14,546 nt of DNA from CAJQQK01 sp963696075 (lineage in GTDB: Bacteria > Pseudomonadota > Alphaproteobacteria > Rhizobiales > Hyphomicrobiaceae), in contig CAVOJD010000027.1 in the NCBI GenBank assembly GCA_963696075.1, positions 1-14,546 on the forward strand. The letters are read 5' to 3'. This document shows, piece by piece, positions 12,436 to 14,546 of the stretch; the first letter of the stretch is position 1; each line of letters starts with the position of its first letter. The notes below the pieces were generated by a model that had not been told where the DNA came from, did not search any database, and saw nothing but the letters and a program-made list of their open reading frames with translations. Both the position numbers and the translations under genes were made by a program.

Positions 12436-13389
12436 ATGATGACAGACGCAACGCGAACGCCCGAATTCGTCGAGACCCGTGCATCGCGCTGGTCGAAATT
12501 GAAATCGGACCGGAACTGGCTCGGTTTCTGGTTCATGCTACCGGCAATGGCGTTCCTTGTCCTGTTCCTCGCCTATCCGCTCGTCCTTGGCATCTACATG
12601 AGCTTCACCGATGTGCGCATCGGGCGGCCCGGCGCTTTCGTCGGCCTTGAGAATTATGCCTGGATGTTCGACGACCCGGTCTTCTGGCTGTCGGTGTTCA
12701 ACACGCTGCTCTACACGATCGTTGCAAGTGTCGCGAAATTTGCCATCGGCCTCTATTTGGCGCTGCTACTCAACAAGCACATGCCGTTCAAGGCGATCAT
12801 CCGTGCCGCAATCCTCATTCCCTTCATCGTCCCAACCGTCCTCTCCGCGATCGCGTTTTGGTGGATCTACGATCCGCAGTTTTCGATCATCTCCTGGACG
12901 CTGCGCAACCTGGGCCTGATCGAAACCAACATCGATTTTCTCGGCGATCCCTGGAACGCGCGTTGGTCGGTGATCTTTGCTAACGTCTGGCGTGGCGTGC
13001 CGTTCATCGCGATTACACTGCTGGCCGGCCTGCAGACCGTTTCGCCTTCGCTCTACGAAGCGGCGACCCTGGACGGTGCAACGCCGTGGCAGATGTTCCG
13101 CCATATCACCTATCCGCTTCTCACACCGATCATCGCCGTCGTCATGACCTTCTCGGTGCTCTTCACCTTCACCGATTTCCAATTGATCTGGGTTTTGACC
13201 CGCGGGGGTCCCGTAAACGCGACGCACCTGATGGCAACGCTATCCTATCAGTGGGGCATCCTTGGCGGGAAACTCGGCGAAGGGGCCGCCGTCGCCGTCG
13301 CGATGATCCCGTTCCTGCTCGGCTGCATCTTGATCTCCTGGTTCGGCTTGCAGCGGCGCAAATGGCAGCAGGGTGAAGACAATGACTGA
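12436..13389 (+). CDS. ABC importer permease, MalF-like (first membrane subunit)
   Basis: A 317-residue inner-membrane subunit with about six membrane helices. The first is near residues 30-55 (FWFMLPAMAFLVLFLAYPLV) and the last near 284-305. The cytoplasmic EAA loop that docks on the ATPase is clear: E208-A-A-T-L-D-G214-A, then W-Q-M-F-R-H-I-T-Y-P-L-L. The length is that of the short MalF/UgpA type, without a large periplasmic insert. It starts 115 bases after the binding-protein gene, and the ribosome site is weak (AGG near 12427). ATG 12439 is an equally possible start. It overlaps the next gene by eight bases, which fits translational coupling and a one-to-one heterodimer. Confidence 0.92.
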   Translation: MMTDATRTPEFVETRASRWSKLKSDRNWLGFWFMLPAMAFLVLFLAYPLVLGIYMSFTDVRIGRPGAFVGLENYAWMFDDPVFWLSVFNTLLYTIVASVAKFAIGLYLALLLNKHMPFKAIIRAAILIPFIVPTVLSAIAFWWIYDPQFSIISWTLRNLGLIETNIDFLGDPWNARWSVIFANVWRGVPFIAITLLAGLQTVSPSLYEAATLDGATPWQMFRHITYPLLTPIIAVVMTFSVLFTFTDFQLIWVLTRGGPVNATHLMATLSYQWGILGGKLGEGAAVAVAMIPFLLGCILISWFGLQRRKWQQGEDND

Positions 13390-14320
13390 TCTGGCTTCAG
13401 ACAAACACGCGGCCGGCAAGCAACCCTCACTGGCGTCATCTGGCTCGGTGATGGCCGACGATGCGTCGGAGGGCATGTCCTATCTCGAGACGTTCCCGCG
13501 CCGTCTCGTCACCACATACATGCCTCTCGGCATCATCACCTTCGTGCTTCTCTTCCCCTTCTACTGGATGGCTCTGACGTCTGTAAAACCGAACGCTGAA
13601 TTGCTCGACCTTGACAAGGGCAATCCCTTCTGGACCTGGGCACCGACGCTGCAGCACTACTACGTACTGCTTTTCGAGACGAAATATCCGACCTGGTTGT
13701 GGAACACCATGATCGTGGCGATCGCCTCGACGATACTGTCGTTGATTGCAAGCGTGTTTGCCGCCTACGCGATCGTGCGCTTACGCTACAAGGGCTCGCA
13801 GACCGTCGGCGGCCTGATCTTCCTTGCCTATCTTGTGCCACCGTCAATTCTGTTCATCCCCCTCTCGACGGTGGTCTTCCAGTATGGCCTGTTCGACACC
13901 CCGTTTGCTCTGATCCTGACCTATCCGACGATCCTCATTCCCTTCTCGACCTGGCTCCTGATGGGTTACTTCAAGACCATCCCCTTCGAGCTTGAAGAGT
14001 GCGCCTTGATCGACGGGGCTTCGCGTTGGCAGATCCTGACCCAGATCATTCTGCCCCTCTCCGTGCCAGGCCTCATATCGGCGTTCATCTTCTGCTTCAC
14101 GCTGTGCTGGAACGAGTACATCTACGCCTTGACCTTCATTTCCTCGGTAGAGAACAAGACCGTTCCCGTCGCCATTGTCACGTCGTTCACTGACGGCGAC
14201 GCTTATCGCTGGGGTTCAATAATGGCGGGCGCATTGTTCGGTTCTTTGCCGCTCGTCGTTCTCTACGCTTTCTTTGTCGAGCACTACGTTTCAGCGATGA
14301 CCGGTGCCGTCAAAGAGTAG
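13382..14320 (+). CDS. ABC importer permease, MalG-like (second membrane subunit)
   Basis: A 312-residue partner of the MalF-like subunit. A 45-residue hydrophilic N-terminus precedes about six helices (the first near 47-66). The EAA loop reads E206-C-A-L-I-D-G212-A, then S-R-W-Q-I-L-T-Q-I-I-L-P-L. The first Ala of EAA is Cys here, a minor change. The start ATGACTGA overlaps the stop of the previous gene, with GGTGA five bases upstream; the in-frame GTG at 13373 is less likely. It ends the importer gene set. No terminator is visible after it, so downstream genes may belong to the same transcript. Confidence 0.92.
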   Translation: MTDLASDKHAAGKQPSLASSGSVMADDASEGMSYLETFPRRLVTTYMPLGIITFVLLFPFYWMALTSVKPNAELLDLDKGNPFWTWAPTLQHYYVLLFETKYPTWLWNTMIVAIASTILSLIASVFAAYAIVRLRYKGSQTVGGLIFLAYLVPPSILFIPLSTVVFQYGLFDTPFALILTYPTILIPFSTWLLMGYFKTIPFELEECALIDGASRWQILTQIILPLSVPGLISAFIFCFTLCWNEYIYALTFISSVENKTVPVAIVTSFTDGDAYRWGSIMAGALFGSLPLVVLYAFFVEHYVSAMTGAVKE

Positions 14321-14361
14321 GGTATTGGCTATGTTCCTTTTCGAACGATTGGACCGGCTAA

Positions 14362-14546
14362 CATGATTGGCTTGGAGAGAATTCCGGGTGGCCCGACCCG
14401 TCCGTTTTCGCAATCTTCGAGATTGAGGCGCCCTATGGTAAGTGGGGCAATGGATCGAGCGATGGCTCGGTCTATTGGAGGCTTGTTCCGGCAAGCTTCA
14501 GCACACTTCCCGCACTAAGTATCAATTTTCGGCAGGCTTTCCGAAT
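14362..14546 (+). other. Open, protein-like frame without a start, running off the window
   Basis: After the last permease gene the plus-strand frame from 14362 has no stop to the window end (about 61 codons). It reads like a protein (VFAIFEIEAPYGKWGNG, then GSVYWRLVPASFSTLPAL). It follows a TAA at 14359-14361 and has no ATG, GTG or TTG with a ribosome site in front. It may be a fragment of a gene whose 5' part was lost, or a chance frame. The overlapping ATG frame from 14363 and the minus-strand frame at 14291-14494 look less convincing. Confidence 0.2.

Noticed and set aside
13373..13375. GTG as the start of the MalG-like permease
   Set aside because: The ATG at 13382 has a better-spaced ribosome site and the coupled ATGACTGA overlap.
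1..14546. CRISPR arrays, tRNA or rRNA genes, retron or defence gene clusters
   Set aside because: I looked for regularly spaced repeats, cloverleaf patterns and typical effector motifs on both strands and saw none. A covariance-model scan was not possible here.

Overview
This is a high-GC window that reads like an accessory stretch of an alphaproteobacterial replicon. A member of the Hyphomicrobiales (rhizobia, Bradyrhizobium or Nitrobacter-like relatives) is my best guess. That guess is inference from the protein styles: the 60-residue helical protein, the Tat-exported sugar-binding protein and the mix of IS families. No rRNA or other marker gene is present to confirm it.

Layout. Positions 1-312 (minus) hold a response-regulator receiver domain that stops just before its last conserved strand. 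Positions 578-1610 are an IS1595-family element with 21-bp perfect ends. Positions 1611-6533 are sparse and contain five small single genes. These are a periplasmic c-type cytochrome (minus), a 60-residue conserved-looking protein, a 90-residue secreted cysteine-containing protein behind an AT-rich promoter, a secreted cysteine-rich protein with a peptidoglycan-binding domain, and a DedA/VTT-like membrane protein (minus). The gaps between them hold no convincing gene. Positions 6538-8158 are an intact IS1380-family element with a clean CTAG target duplication. Positions 8396-9757 are an IS3-family element of the IS2 subgroup. It is decayed and chimeric: the N-terminus of its OrfA is that of an IS481-family transposase, and its OrfB carries an in-frame amber codon.

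The right part, 9849-14320 (plus), is a complete carbohydrate-type ABC importer operon in the order ATPase, Tat-exported substrate-binding protein, MalF-like permease, MalG-like permease. A strong ribosome site precedes the binding-protein gene and a perfect 10-bp hairpin follows it. This arrangement is likely to make binding protein in excess of the membrane components. The IS2-like element ends 91 bp before the operon start, so any upstream regulator or promoter region may have been separated from the operon.

I did not find a new defence, CRISPR or retron-type system. The most interesting item is the IS3/IS481 chimera. The operator-like promoter at 3746-3795 and the hairpin-controlled ABC operon come next.
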